Positions 34,669 to 43,520 of a stretch of 64,000 bases of DNA are shown here, in pieces. A model generated the notes under the pieces. The model did not search any database, was not told the DNA's origin, and saw only the letters and a list, made by a program, of their open reading frames with translations. The first letter of the stretch is position 1. Each line of letters opens with the position of its first letter. A program made the translations under genes and the position numbers. Source of the DNA: Arsenicitalea aurantiaca (GTDB lineage Bacteria > Pseudomonadota > Alphaproteobacteria > Rhizobiales > Devosiaceae); assembly GCF_003994485.1 (NCBI RefSeq), contig NZ_RZNJ01000003.1, forward strand, positions 372,525 to 436,524, read 5' to 3'.

Positions 34669-36579
34669 CTATTGCTTGATGTACCACTGCTCGGGGTTTT
34701 CCGGCCCGGGGTCGGGATAGATCCAGCCCACCGGCGTGTCGCGGCTCACATTGCCCAGATCGTTGGAGACCACCGCATAGCTCGGGGTGGCCGTGGAAAT
34801 CCCGATATTGTAGAACTGCTCGGCAGTGATATCGAGGATCTGCTGGAAGAGCTCGGCCTGCTGTTCGGGATCGGCGGTCGCCTTGATGTCGTCATAGAGG
34901 GCCCACTGGTCCTTCACGTACTGAGGCGGCTCCTCTCCGCCGGCATTGATGTAGTACTTGCCCCAGTTGATGGCGAAGTTGGATTCTGTCGAAAAGGGGA
35001 AGTAGTCGCGCGGATCGATGTAGACGTCGATACCGCCGGAGGTTGCGCCCCAGATCACCGCATCATGGGTGTTGTTGGTCTTTTCCTCATAGAACCGCGT
35101 GCGGTCCATGGAGCTCAGGCGCGCGTCGATGCCGACGGCCTGCCAGTACTGGGTGACGAGTTCCGCCGTGTCGCCATGCCCGCCAAGCGCGTTGACCGCA
35201 GCGAGCGTGAGAACGAGGGGGCTGCCATCGGGCATGGTGCGGAAGCCGTCGCCGCCGCGCCCGTCCAGCCCGATCTCGTCGAGCATCGCATTGGCCTGCT
35301 CGACATCATATTGGGTGAATTGCGTGGCGAGTTGCTCGTGATAGAAGGGCGTCCCTTCCCGGGGCGCGACCTGCTGGGGCACGCCATTGCCGAAAAACAG
35401 CAGGTCGATCATCGTCGGCCGGTCGAGCGCCAGCGAGAGCGCGGCCCGGAAGTCCTTGTTCCCGAAGATCTCCCGCTTGGCAGCATCGGGATGGGTCAGG
35501 TTGATCGAGACGTTGTACTGGTTGCCCACCAGCTTTTCGCGCGGCGAGATGTAGAAATTGCCCTGCTCCTGCCCTTCGACATAGAGCGGCAGGTTTGCCG
35601 GGCTGTTGGTGTGGCGGCTTTCGAAGTGGATGTCGCCCGCAAGGGTCGCAAGCACGAGGGTCTGCGGATCCGCGTTCACCGAAAAGCTCGCCCGATCGAT
35701 ATAAGGCAGCTGGTTTCCTTCGGGATCGACCTTCCAGTAATAGGGGTTGCGCTCGAAGGCGACGCGCGTGGCGCCCGCGACATAGGGTTCGGTCAGGCGG
35801 AAGGCCTCGATGACGGGGCGTTCGGGATTGCGCCAGCGCTGGATGTTCTCGATCTCGACGCCGCACATGTTGAGCATGTGCTCGGCCCAGTCCGCGACGC
35901 CCGCCGCTGCGGCATTGGCTTCGGCCTCGTCATTGTATTTTGGCATGAACTGGCTGCAATAGGCCTTGTTCAGCATGGTGAGCTGGGTGCCGAAGACACC
36001 GGCGACGTTGAGAATGAAAAGCCCGTTCGGCTGCGACCAGGAGATGGTGAACTCGGTCGGCGAGATGACCTCGATCGAAGGCAGTTCGCCGTCCACGACC
36101 AGCCAGCCGGGCTTGGTCGGGAAGAGCTTGGCCTCGGGCAGCACGTCCTCGATGAAGAAGGCGATGTCGTCGGCGGTGAAGGGCGAACCGTCGGACCACT
36201 TCATGCCTTCGCGCAGCGTGAAGGTGAAAGCGGTGGAATCCTCGCTTGCAGAATAGCCCGTCGCCACGTTCGGTATGACTTCGCCGGTCCAGTCCCGGTC
36301 CCAGGCCAGCAGGGGCTCGTAGCCGGTGAATTTCAGCAGCAGGTTACGGTCGTTTCCGCCCACCATGCCGCCCTGGAAGGTCCCGCCATACTGGCCGATC
36401 TCGTCGATCGGCTCCATCACGCGAGGCTCGGCGCCGAGGCGCTCGGCGATTTCGGGCAGGCCGCCCGATGCCACCATCTCTTCGAGCATCGGGGCCTGTT
36501 GGTAGTCCTGCGCGAAGGCCGCGCCCGTCAATGCGATAAACGAGATGCCGGCCATCGCGGCCATACGCAAATGTCTCAT
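34669..36579 (-). CDS. ABC transporter substrate-binding protein, family 5 (module C)
   Basis: The 636-residue periplasmic protein has a signal peptide (cleavage near AAFAQ) and a family 5 extracellular domain. SAFTFTLREGMKWSDGSPFT-type sequence (about 130-150) is the family signature. It is about 100 residues longer than DppA. The neighbourhood suggests uptake of uronate-containing or related sugar-acid compounds rather than peptides (inference). The ATG at 36579 has GGGAGGAAAG immediately upstream. It heads the module C transporter operon. Confidence 0.92.
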   Translation of the reverse strand: MRHLRMAAMAGISFIALTGAAFAQDYQQAPMLEEMVASGGLPEIAERLGAEPRVMEPIDEIGQYGGTFQGGMVGGNDRNLLLKFTGYEPLLAWDRDWTGEVIPNVATGYSASEDSTAFTFTLREGMKWSDGSPFTADDIAFFIEDVLPEAKLFPTKPGWLVVDGELPSIEVISPTEFTISWSQPNGLFILNVAGVFGTQLTMLNKAYCSQFMPKYNDEAEANAAAAGVADWAEHMLNMCGVEIENIQRWRNPERPVIEAFRLTEPYVAGATRVAFERNPYYWKVDPEGNQLPYIDRASFSVNADPQTLVLATLAGDIHFESRHTNSPANLPLYVEGQEQGNFYISPREKLVGNQYNVSINLTHPDAAKREIFGNKDFRAALSLALDRPTMIDLLFFGNGVPQQVAPREGTPFYHEQLATQFTQYDVEQANAMLDEIGLDGRGGDGFRTMPDGSPLVLTLAAVNALGGHGDTAELVTQYWQAVGIDARLSSMDRTRFYEEKTNNTHDAVIWGATSGGIDVYIDPRDYFPFSTESNFAINWGKYYINAGGEEPPQYVKDQWALYDDIKATADPEQQAELFQQILDITAEQFYNIGISTATPSYAVVSNDLGNVSRDTPVGWIYPDPGPENPEQWYIKQ

Positions 36580-36659
36580 CTTTCCTCCCAATCGGGCCCT
36601 CCAACCCTGCATCCGGAGGGTACATTCCCTCACTTGGACGCCGGCCCTGTCGAAGTCTT

Positions 36660-36781
36660 GTATGACGCCCTGAGCCTTGTCAACGATAAATCATACTGCT
36701 TTTGCGCTGCTTGCTGCCAGACTGCCGCATTTCTGCATTGACAGGGGCCAATCGCAGGCTTTAGCTGCATGCAATCATACT
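36660..36781. promoter_or_regulatory. Divergent promoter region with repeated TCATACT motifs
   Basis: TCATACT occurs at 36691-36697 and 36775-36781, and a related inverse GTATGA at 36660-36665, between the divergent transporter operon and the kdgD-like gene. The same heptamer forms an inverted repeat at 38795-38819 beside the module C regulator gene, so these are probably sites of one regulator. Confidence 0.5.
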
Positions 36782-36809
36782 AATTTGCGGCGACGAGGAG
36801 GCCGGAACA

Positions 36810-37715
36810 GTGCAGCTGGACGAGATCAAATCCAGGATAGGTTCGGGGCTACTCTCCTTCCCCATCACCGACTTCGGCGCCGACGGGGAGTTCGATCGCG
36901 ACTCGTATGCGCGCCGCCTGCAATGGCTGTCATCCTACGAGGCGGCCGGGCTGTTTGCGGCCGGGGGCACGGGGGAGTTCTTCTCCATCGGCTATGACGA
37001 GTATGACAGCATTATCGAGACCGCCGTCGCCAACAGCAGTGCCGAAGTGCCGGTCCTGGCCGGGGTCGGCTATGGTACGCGCATGGCGGTGGATCTGGCG
37101 AAGCGGGCCGAGAAGGCCGGCGCGGCGGGCATATTGGTGCTGCCGCACTATCTGATGTTCGCCGAACAGGAGGGCATCGTCGCGCATATGAAAGCCATCT
37201 GCGATGCGGTCGGGATCGGCGTCATCTACTATGCGCGCGACAATTCGCGGCTGACCCCGGATTCTCTGGCCCGCCTCGCCGAGCTCTGCCCCAATCTCGT
37301 GGGCTACAAGGACGGGATCGGCGATCTGCAACTGATGCAGCGTGTCTCCCATGCACTCGGCGATCGCCTGGTGCATATTGGCGGGCTGCCCACCGCCGAA
37401 GTGTTCGCCCAGCCCTATCTCGAAATGGGCGTAACCACCTATTCCTCGGCGGTCTTCAATTTCGTCCCGGAACTGGCCCTGCGCTTCTACCGGGCGGTCC
37501 GCCAGCGCGACGGGGAGACGATCAGAAGCCTGATGGACAGCTTCTACCTGCCACTGATCGCGCTGCGCGACCGCAGGCGCGGCTATGCAGTCTCGATGAT
37601 CAAGGCGGGCGCGGACCTGGTCGGCCGTCCAGCGGGAAAGGTGCGCTCCCCGCTCACAGATCTCGACGGCGAAGAGCGCGAAGTGCTCCGCCAGCTGATC
37701 GCCGCTCACGCCTGA
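36810..37715 (+). CDS. kdgD: 5-dehydro-4-deoxyglucarate dehydratase
   Basis: The 301-residue DapA-family enzyme matches the KdgD subgroup: GLLSFPITDFGADGEFD at the start, AAGGTGEFFSIG, YYARDN, the Schiff-base lysine in LVGYKDGIGDLQLM and the subgroup-specific TTYSSAVFNFVPELA. It dehydrates and decarboxylates 5-dehydro-4-deoxy-D-glucarate to 2,5-dioxopentanoate. The start is a GTG at 36810 behind GAGGAGG. With the uronate dehydrogenase-like protein it makes the core of an oxidative uronate pathway. No dioxopentanoate dehydrogenase is in the window. Confidence 0.93.
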   Translation: MQLDEIKSRIGSGLLSFPITDFGADGEFDRDSYARRLQWLSSYEAAGLFAAGGTGEFFSIGYDEYDSIIETAVANSSAEVPVLAGVGYGTRMAVDLAKRAEKAGAAGILVLPHYLMFAEQEGIVAHMKAICDAVGIGVIYYARDNSRLTPDSLARLAELCPNLVGYKDGIGDLQLMQRVSHALGDRLVHIGGLPTAEVFAQPYLEMGVTTYSSAVFNFVPELALRFYRAVRQRDGETIRSLMDSFYLPLIALRDRRRGYAVSMIKAGADLVGRPAGKVRSPLTDLDGEEREVLRQLIAAHA

Positions 37716-37735
37716 AGCTACCCATCACCAAATGG

Positions 37736-37763
37736 AAACGGGCCCGGAGGGGCCCGTTTTTTT
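37736..37763. terminator. Bidirectional rho-independent terminator
   Basis: AAACGGGCCC (37736-37745) pairs with GGGCCCGTTT (37750-37759), with a GGAG loop and a T-run to 37763. It lies between the convergent kdgD-like and mannonate dehydratase-like genes and has a short A-run on the other side. Confidence 0.93.
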
Positions 37764-37780
37764 CGTGCCGGTTTCCCTGC

Positions 37781-38782
37781 TCAGGGGCCGTACGGGTCCC
37801 ATCCATTGGCCTGGAATAGGGCGATGATGTAGCCGAAGCTGAAGGCGAAAGCCGTCTCGTAGGGCGCGCCGCCATCGATATGGGGCACGTGGTCCGGCAT
37901 GATCATGCAATCGACGCCGACTTCCTTGTAGATGCGGAAGCTTTCGGGCATGGACATGTCGCCGTCATCGGCAAACACCTCGGTGAACGAATACCGCCCG
38001 CCCTTGATGTTGCGGAAGTGCACGTTGAAGATCTTCCCGCGCGACCCGAACCAGCGAATGATGTCGCCGATCTCCTCGCGCGGATTCTCGAGGCTTTCCG
38101 CAATGGTGCCCTGGCAGAAATTGAGGCCGTGATAAGGGCTCTCGGCGATCTGCACGAACCGCTTCAGCCCTTCGGCATCGCCCAGCACCCGGTCGACGCC
38201 GCGGTAGCCCGGCCGCGTCAGCGGGTCATGCGGATGGCAGGCGAGCCTGAGCCTGGATGCCTCGGCGACCGGCACAATGCGCTCGAGGAAATAGGTGATC
38301 CGCTCCCAGAACGTGTCGGCATCGACCCGGCCCGCAAAGGTCATCTGGTCGTCATCGGTCGTCTGGTCGTGCCGGAAGGTGGAGAGAACCGCCCCACCCC
38401 GCCCCTTTTCCGAAGGCGTGCGCGGAATGCCGACGATGTTGAGGTTGTATTTGGCAGCCGGCACCCCCACCGCGGCGAGCATCTCGACAAGGCCACACAG
38501 CCGTTCGATGTCACGGTCGCGCTCGGGTGCTCCGGTCAGTATGGCGTGCGAGGGATTTGTGTCGATGCCCGAGGACGGCAGGGGCAGCTGGACCATGTCG
38601 AGGACGAGCCCCGCACGCCCCAGCCGCTCGATATGACGTTCGAGATCGTCCCGCGTCCAGTCATAGGCGTTCCCCGGCGGATCGATGCAGACATGCTTGA
38701 CGCCGAGCTGGGCAAGCTGGCGAAAATAGGCATCGCCGAGTTCGGCGGCTTTCGCGCCGCCAAGCTGTGTTCCGACATACAT
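37781..38782 (-). CDS. Mannonate dehydratase (UxuA) family protein
   Basis: The 333-residue TIM-barrel protein has UxuA motifs: KYNLNIVGIPRTP, LACHPHDPLTRPGYRGVDRV, GLNFCQGTIAES, VHFRNIKGG and MPDHVPHIDGGA, which supply the metal-binding His and Cys residues. Mannonate dehydratase converts D-mannonate to 2-keto-3-deoxygluconate in glucuronate catabolism. It is shorter than E. coli UxuA (394). No uronate isomerase or mannonate oxidoreductase is nearby, so another acid sugar is possible. It is divergent from the FadR-type regulator. Confidence 0.88.
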   Translation of the reverse strand: MYVGTQLGGAKAAELGDAYFRQLAQLGVKHVCIDPPGNAYDWTRDDLERHIERLGRAGLVLDMVQLPLPSSGIDTNPSHAILTGAPERDRDIERLCGLVEMLAAVGVPAAKYNLNIVGIPRTPSEKGRGGAVLSTFRHDQTTDDDQMTFAGRVDADTFWERITYFLERIVPVAEASRLRLACHPHDPLTRPGYRGVDRVLGDAEGLKRFVQIAESPYHGLNFCQGTIAESLENPREEIGDIIRWFGSRGKIFNVHFRNIKGGRYSFTEVFADDGDMSMPESFRIYKEVGVDCMIMPDHVPHIDGGAPYETAFAFSFGYIIALFQANGWDPYGP

Positions 38783-38794
38783 TGGCTCAAATCC

Positions 38795-38819
38795 TCATAC
38801 TTCTCATAAACGAGTATGA
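38795..38819. promoter_or_regulatory. Inverted repeat operator between uxuA-like and regulator genes
   Basis: TCATACT (38795-38801) and AGTATGA (38813-38819) form a perfect 7-bp inverted repeat, 11-nt spacer, just upstream of the uxuA-like start at 38782. A second small near-palindrome, TCATTAATATGA (38893-38904), lies 40 nt before the regulator gene and may serve autoregulation. Confidence 0.6.
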
Positions 38820-38944
38820 CAGATTTTATGTCCGGACAAGGTGACGCGCGCGAAATTTGCCCGCCGCCCCTTGCTGGGGCCGCGCCGAACGCTCATTAAT
38901 ATGATTGATTCCGCGAACGCGGAAATGCGGGAGGGCTATCGCCC

Positions 38945-39673
38945 ATGGCGGACATCATGCGGCTCACCGACAGGGTGAAGGTCGATCTGGCGCAGCTGAT
39001 CGAGATGGACAATCTGCGCCCCGGCGACAAGCTGCCGCCTGCCGAGCAATTGTGCGAGCGCTTTTCGGTCAGCCGCACCGTGGTGCGAGAGGCGATCGCC
39101 AGCCTCAAGGCCGAAGGGCGGCTCCGCTCGCGGCGCGGCAGCGGCGTCTTCGTCAGCGAGCCCAAGCGCGTCGGTGGCTCGATGTTCATGGAGGCGCCGC
39201 AGGACATCGGCGAAGTGCTCGAACTCATGGAGTTCCGCATGAGCGTCGAGATCGAGGCGGCAGGGCTTGCCGCCGAGCGCCGCACCGAGACCAATCTGCT
39301 CCGGATCGAGCAGGCGCTGGCGCAGTTTGCCCGCCGCACGGCCGGAACCTCCCTCGCGACCGAAGCCGATCGCGCCTTTCACCGGGCCATTGCGGACGCG
39401 ACCTACAATCGCCGCTTCCGCCTCTTCGTCGACGACATGGGCGACCGGCTGATCCCGCGCCGCGCCCTGCGCGCCGGCTTCACCGACGAGAAGGATCGCG
39501 CCGATTTTCTCGAGGCGATTCAGGCCGAGCACCGCGATATCTTCGAGGCGGTCAGCCGACGCGAGCCCGATCGCGCGCGGGCGGCCATGCGTGCTCATCT
39601 CGAAGGGGGCCGACGCCGCTATCGGGAGTGGAGCCTCGCCAATGATCTACCACTCGCAGGCGCCAATGGCTGA
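38945..39673 (+). CDS. FadR-subfamily GntR transcriptional regulator, module C
   Basis: The 242-residue regulator has a winged helix (LRPGDKLPPAEQLCERFSVS, RTVVREAIASLKAEGRLRSR, about 20-75) and an FCD domain with the metal site in ADRAFHRAIADAT and AEHRDIFEAV. It is divergent from the uxuA-like gene across the TCATACT inverted repeat and overlaps the lactonase gene. It is the likely controller of module C, with a uronate-pathway intermediate as inducer (inference). Confidence 0.92.
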   Translation: MADIMRLTDRVKVDLAQLIEMDNLRPGDKLPPAEQLCERFSVSRTVVREAIASLKAEGRLRSRRGSGVFVSEPKRVGGSMFMEAPQDIGEVLELMEFRMSVEIEAAGLAAERRTETNLLRIEQALAQFARRTAGTSLATEADRAFHRAIADATYNRRFRLFVDDMGDRLIPRRALRAGFTDEKDRADFLEAIQAEHRDIFEAVSRREPDRARAAMRAHLEGGRRRYREWSLANDLPLAGANG

Positions 39674-40559
39674 GGAGATCGCCGCCGACATCACCCCCCT
39701 GCTTTCCGACAGATTCGAGATCGGGGAGAGCCCGGTCTGGGACGAGGCACATGGCAGTCTCCTCTGGTGCGACATCCCGCGGGGTGAAATCCACGCGCTG
39801 CGTCTGGAGGACGGAAAACGCGAGGCGTGGCGGTTCGGTGAACCGGTCGGCGCGTTCGGGCTCTGTCGTTCGCGCAGGTTGGTCGTCGGGCTTCGCGACA
39901 GCGTCATCCTCTTTGACAGAGCGAGCGGGAACCGAGAAATGCTCGCGGCGCTCCCTCATCGAAAGCCCCGCATGCGGCTCAATGACGGCAAGGTCGGACC
40001 GGACGGCGCCTTCTATATCGGCAGCATGGATGCGAGCGGCGACGGCGCTCCCGCTGCAGCGTTCTATCGGGTCGGGCCTGATGGCGCGGTGCGCGTCCTC
40101 GCCGATGGCTATACGACGACCAACGGGCTTGCCTGGAGCCCGGATGGCCGGCTCATGTACCATTCGGACTCACGCGGCCCGATGGCGCTCGACAGGTGGG
40201 ATTTCGATCCTGCGACCGGCGAGGCCAACGGCCGCGTCAGGCTCGGCATCATCGACGAGACCCTCGGGCGCGCCGATGGCGGGGCGTGCGATCTCAATGG
40301 AGATTACTGGTCGGCAGCGCCCTCCCAAAGCCGGCTCAACCAGTTCGACGCGGAGGGGCAGCTCGTTGGTTTCATCCCGATGCCGACGCTGCGTCCCACC
40401 ATGCCCTGCTTTGGCGGGTCGGACATGCGGACGCTTTTCGTCACCAGCCTCTCATCGGGCATCGACGCGGAAACCCTCGCGCAGCACCCGCTCTGCGGCG
40501 CGATCGTCACGCTGCGCATGCCGGTCGCCGGCGTGCCCGTGTCCCGCTTTGCCGACTAA
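39642..40559 (+). CDS. SMP-30/gluconolactonase family lactonase
   Basis: The 305-residue beta-propeller has the metal ligands of the SMP-30 family: Glu in FEIGESPVWDE, Asn in RLNDGKVGPDG and TTNGLAWSPDG, and Asp in GRADGGACDLNGDYW. It would hydrolyse the aldono- or aldarolactone made by uronate dehydrogenase. The ATG at 39642 has GGAG eight nt upstream and overlaps the regulator by 32 bp. The ATG at 39666 gives an 8-bp overlap and is the alternative. Confidence 0.9.
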   Translation: MIYHSQAPMAEEIAADITPLLSDRFEIGESPVWDEAHGSLLWCDIPRGEIHALRLEDGKREAWRFGEPVGAFGLCRSRRLVVGLRDSVILFDRASGNREMLAALPHRKPRMRLNDGKVGPDGAFYIGSMDASGDGAPAAAFYRVGPDGAVRVLADGYTTTNGLAWSPDGRLMYHSDSRGPMALDRWDFDPATGEANGRVRLGIIDETLGRADGGACDLNGDYWSAAPSQSRLNQFDAEGQLVGFIPMPTLRPTMPCFGGSDMRTLFVTSLSSGIDAETLAQHPLCGAIVTLRMPVAGVPVSRFAD

Positions 40560-40624
40560 GAGCATCCCGGCTTCAATAGCCGATCCTGATGCTCTATAGG
40601 CTCGGGCCGAAACGGGAGCCGATG

Positions 40625-41176
40625 ATGAGCAGAACCGACTATGTGATCGACGAGCTGATTTCCGCCAAGGCAATCGCCGCGCGCGTCGAGAGCCTCGCAC
40701 GCGAGATTTCCACCTATTTCGCCGATACCGACAAGCTCGTCGTCGTCGGCCTGCTGCGCGGCTCGTTCATCTTCATCGCCGATCTCGTGCGCGAGCTCGA
40801 CCTGCCGGTCGAAGTCGATTTCCTCGAGGTCTCGTCCTATGGCAATGCCACCGAATCGAGCCGGGAGGTCAGGATCCTTAAGGATCTGCGCGGCGAGATC
40901 GAAGGGCGCGACATCCTCGTCGTCGAGGATATCGTCGACACCGGCCACACTTTGCGCCACGTGCTCGACATCCTCGCTACGCGCCATCCGCGGCGGGTGG
41001 AGGTCTGCGCCCTGCTCGACAAGCCTTCCCGCCGGGAAGTGGACGTCAGGGCACGCTGGATCGGGTTCGAGATTCCGGACAAGTTCGTCGTCGGCTACGG
41101 CATCGACTACGCCCAGCGCAACCGCAATCTGCCCCATATCGGCGCCGTGCGCTTCATCGAGAAGCCGACGGCCTGA
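40625..41176 (+). CDS. hpt: Hypoxanthine phosphoribosyltransferase
   Basis: The 183-residue purine salvage enzyme has the PRPP-binding motif [14 protein letters not shown], the flexible-loop region [11 protein letters not shown] and the C-terminal [13 protein letters not shown] purine-binding stretch. It converts hypoxanthine or guanine to IMP or GMP. The second of two adjacent ATGs is chosen because GGGAG lies 7 nt upstream. The gene seems independent of module C, 65 nt after the lactonase stop. Confidence 0.95.
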   Translation: MSRTDYVIDELISAKAIAARVESLAREISTYFADTDKLVVVGLLRGSFIFIADLVRELDLPVEVDFLEVSSYGNATESSREVRILKDLRGEIEGRDILVVEDIVDTGHTLRHVLDILATRHPRRVEVCALLDKPSRREVDVRARWIGFEIPDKFVVGYGIDYAQRNRNLPHIGAVRFIEKPTA

Positions 41177-41206
41177 TTCATTGAAGACTGAAGCCCGGGG
41201 AAGTGG

Positions 41207-41278
<72 letters not shown>

Positions 41279-41395
41279 AGCGTGGCCCGGGGGCCGCTTG
41301 GACGGGCGGTTAGTGCCACAGCGGCTTTCTCGACGCAAGGCCAAAAATCGGCTAGCGGGAGGGCCTCCAGCAGCAGCGGACGGTGTGGGGCGCAG

Positions 41396-41593
41396 ATGGC
41401 GAAATCCGACGAGGCGAAGGCCCGCGAGCAAAGATTGGCCGCAAAGCTGCGGGAAAACCTCAGGCGTCGCAAGAGCCAGGCTCGGGCCCGGGCGGCAGGG
41501 CCGGAAGACGCGCTGCATCCGGACAATCCAGACGCCGCGAAAACCGGCCCCCGGGCTGAAGGCGACAATGGCGACGATTCGGGCGCGCCTTGA
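41396..41593 (+). CDS. Small highly charged conserved-type protein
   Basis: The 65-residue protein MAKSDEAKAREQRLAAKLRE continues with an Arg-rich stretch and an acidic, disordered tail. I recall similar Lys/Arg-rich LAAKLRENLRRRK proteins upstream of murA in other alphaproteobacteria, function unknown. The ribosome-binding site is weak. It may be cotranscribed with murA, 79 nt downstream. Confidence 0.65.
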   Translation: MAKSDEAKAREQRLAAKLRENLRRRKSQARARAAGPEDALHPDNPDAAKTGPRAEGDNGDDSGAP

Positions 41594-41672
41594 ACCGGTC
41601 CGGTGACTCGGCTAAGCCGGACATACACCCCTCCCGGCGCCCTCCCCGGCGCCCGCTCCACAGGAACTCGAC

Positions 41673-42965
41673 ATGGATCGCATTCGTCTGGTCGGCGGCA
41701 ATGAGCTGAGGGGCGAAATCCCCATCTCGGGCGCCAAGAACGCCGCCCTGCCGCTGATGATCGCCTCGCTGCTCACACGCGAACCGCTGATCCTCGAAAA
41801 CGTGCCGCGCCTCGCCGACGTCAAGCAGCTCGAGCGCATTCTGGAAAACCACGGCGTCGACATCGCCGTGCACGGGCGCCGGCGCGGCGCCGACCAGATG
41901 GACGGACAGCGCATCACCTTTACCGCCGGCGAGATCGTCGATACCTGCGCGCCCTACGAGCTGGTCTCCACCATGCGGGCGAGCTTTTGGGTCATCGGCC
42001 CGCTTCTGGCGCGCGAGCATGAGGCGCGGGTTTCCCTGCCGGGCGGTTGCGCCATCGGCACGCGCCCGGTCGACCTCTTCCTTTACGGGCTGAAGCAGCT
42101 CGGCGCCGAAATCGAGATCGATGGTGGCTACGTCGTTGCCAAGGCGCCCAAGGGCGGGCTTGTCGGGGGTCGGGTCAGCTTCCCCAAGGTGACCGTCGGG
42201 GCGACCCACACGGTGATGATGGCAGCAACGCTTGCCAAGGGCACGACCATCATCGAGAACGCCGCGCGCGAGCCCGAGATCGGCAATGTCGCCCGGTGCC
42301 TCGTTGCGATGGGCGCAAAGATTTCCGGGATCGATACCTCCACGCTCGTCATCGAAGGGGTCGACAGCCTCCATGGCGCGACCCATGAGGTGCTGCCGGA
42401 TCGGATCGAAACCGGCACCTACGCCATGGCCGCCGCAATGGCAGGCGGGGACGTGCTGTTGCGCAATGCGCGGGCCGAACATCTGCAGTCGGCGCTCGAC
42501 GTCCTGGTGCAGGCCGGTGCGCATGTTTCCGAGGAGGCCGAGGGCCTCAGGATCCTGCGCAATGGCAACGGCATCCAGCCCGTCGACATCGACACCGAGC
42601 CATTCCCGGGTTTTCCGACGGATTTGCAGGCGCAGTTCATGGCGCTGATGACGATGTCGGGCGGCGTTTCCCGTATCCGGGAGACGATCTTCGAGAACCG
42701 CTACATGCATGTGGCCGAACTCGCCCGCTTCGGCGCGGACATTCGCGTCGAGGGCCAGTTGGCGACCGTCACCGGCGTGCCGGCGCTGAAGGGCGCGCAG
42801 GTCATGGCAACCGACCTTCGGGCTTCGGTCTCTCTCGTCATCGCCGGGCTCGCCGCCCAGGGCGAAACGATCGTCAACCGCATCTATCATCTCGATCGCG
42901 GCTTCGAGCGGCTCGAGGACAAGCTCTCGCGCTGCGGCGCCGAGATCGAGCGCGTCTCGGGCTGA
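41673..42965 (+). CDS. murA: UDP-N-acetylglucosamine 1-carboxyvinyltransferase
   Basis: The 430-residue enzyme catalyses the first committed step of peptidoglycan synthesis, adding enolpyruvate to UDP-GlcNAc. The substrate-binding Lys-Asn pair is in [12 protein letters not shown], and the catalytic, fosfomycin-sensitive Cys is in [14 protein letters not shown]. The length equals the family norm. It opens the conserved block that continues with DUF2948 and hisD. Confidence 0.97.
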   Translation: MDRIRLVGGNELRGEIPISGAKNAALPLMIASLLTREPLILENVPRLADVKQLERILENHGVDIAVHGRRRGADQMDGQRITFTAGEIVDTCAPYELVSTMRASFWVIGPLLAREHEARVSLPGGCAIGTRPVDLFLYGLKQLGAEIEIDGGYVVAKAPKGGLVGGRVSFPKVTVGATHTVMMAATLAKGTTIIENAAREPEIGNVARCLVAMGAKISGIDTSTLVIEGVDSLHGATHEVLPDRIETGTYAMAAAMAGGDVLLRNARAEHLQSALDVLVQAGAHVSEEAEGLRILRNGNGIQPVDIDTEPFPGFPTDLQAQFMALMTMSGGVSRIRETIFENRYMHVAELARFGADIRVEGQLATVTGVPALKGAQVMATDLRASVSLVIAGLAAQGETIVNRIYHLDRGFERLEDKLSRCGAEIERVSG

Positions 42966-42983
42966 CAGAGGCATTGAGGCGCA

Positions 42984-43009
42984 GGGGTGACGGGATTGTC
43001 CGTCACCCC
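42984..43009 (+). terminator. Hairpin after murA
   Basis: GGGGTGACGG (42984-42993) and CCGTCACCCC (43000-43009) form a perfect 10-bp stem with loop GATTGT, 18 nt after the murA stop. There is no T-run, so termination may be partial. Confidence 0.55.
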
Positions 43010-43076
43010 CCGACCTTGTAGACGGGACGGGCAATGCCGAGATAAGCGGCTTCTTCCGATTGCCAGGACGATCCAT

Positions 43077-43520
43077 ATGACCGACCTAAAGCTGCTCGCC
43101 CTCGACCAGGACGATCTCGACGTCGTCTCCGCAACGACGCAGGATGCCGTCATCCGCGTTCCGGACATGGGCTTTGCGCGATCCGACCGCCGTTTTGCCC
43201 TCCTCATGAACCGCTATGCCTGGGAGGCAGACACCGAAGCCGGACGCGGGCAGCGCAAGCGGACTGCGTTGCATTTCGAGCATGTGACGGACGTCAGGGC
43301 GGCCGGCATCGACCTCAACGCGCAGGAAGGCGTTCTCGAGCTTCTCACCATCCGCTTTGAGGAAAAGGACGCGCCGGCCGGCACGGTCATGATGCGGTTC
43401 GCCGGGGGCGGCACGGTCGCGCTCGAGGTCGAATGCCTCGAAGCCCGGCTCAAGGATCTCGGTGCCGCATGGGCCGCCAAGGCCCGCCCCACACACGTTC
43501 TCGATGGAGAGACCGCCTGA
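43077..43520 (+). CDS. DUF2948 family protein
   Basis: The 147-residue protein matches the DUF2948 family found next to hisD in Hyphomicrobiales: LKLLALDQDDLDVVSATTQD, FALLMNRYAWE and a C-terminal VALEVECLEARLKDLGAAW. The function is unknown. No membrane or signal sequence is seen. The stop overlaps the hisD start (TGATG), so the two are translationally coupled. Confidence 0.92.
   Translation: MTDLKLLALDQDDLDVVSATTQDAVIRVPDMGFARSDRRFALLMNRYAWEADTEAGRGQRKRTALHFEHVTDVRAAGIDLNAQEGVLELLTIRFEEKDAPAGTVMMRFAGGGTVALEVECLEARLKDLGAAWAAKARPTHVLDGETA

Noticed and set aside
34672-36741. Long plus-strand frame antisense to the family 5 binding protein
   Set aside because: The binding-protein reading has a signal peptide, family motif and ribosome-binding site. 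The opposite frame has none.
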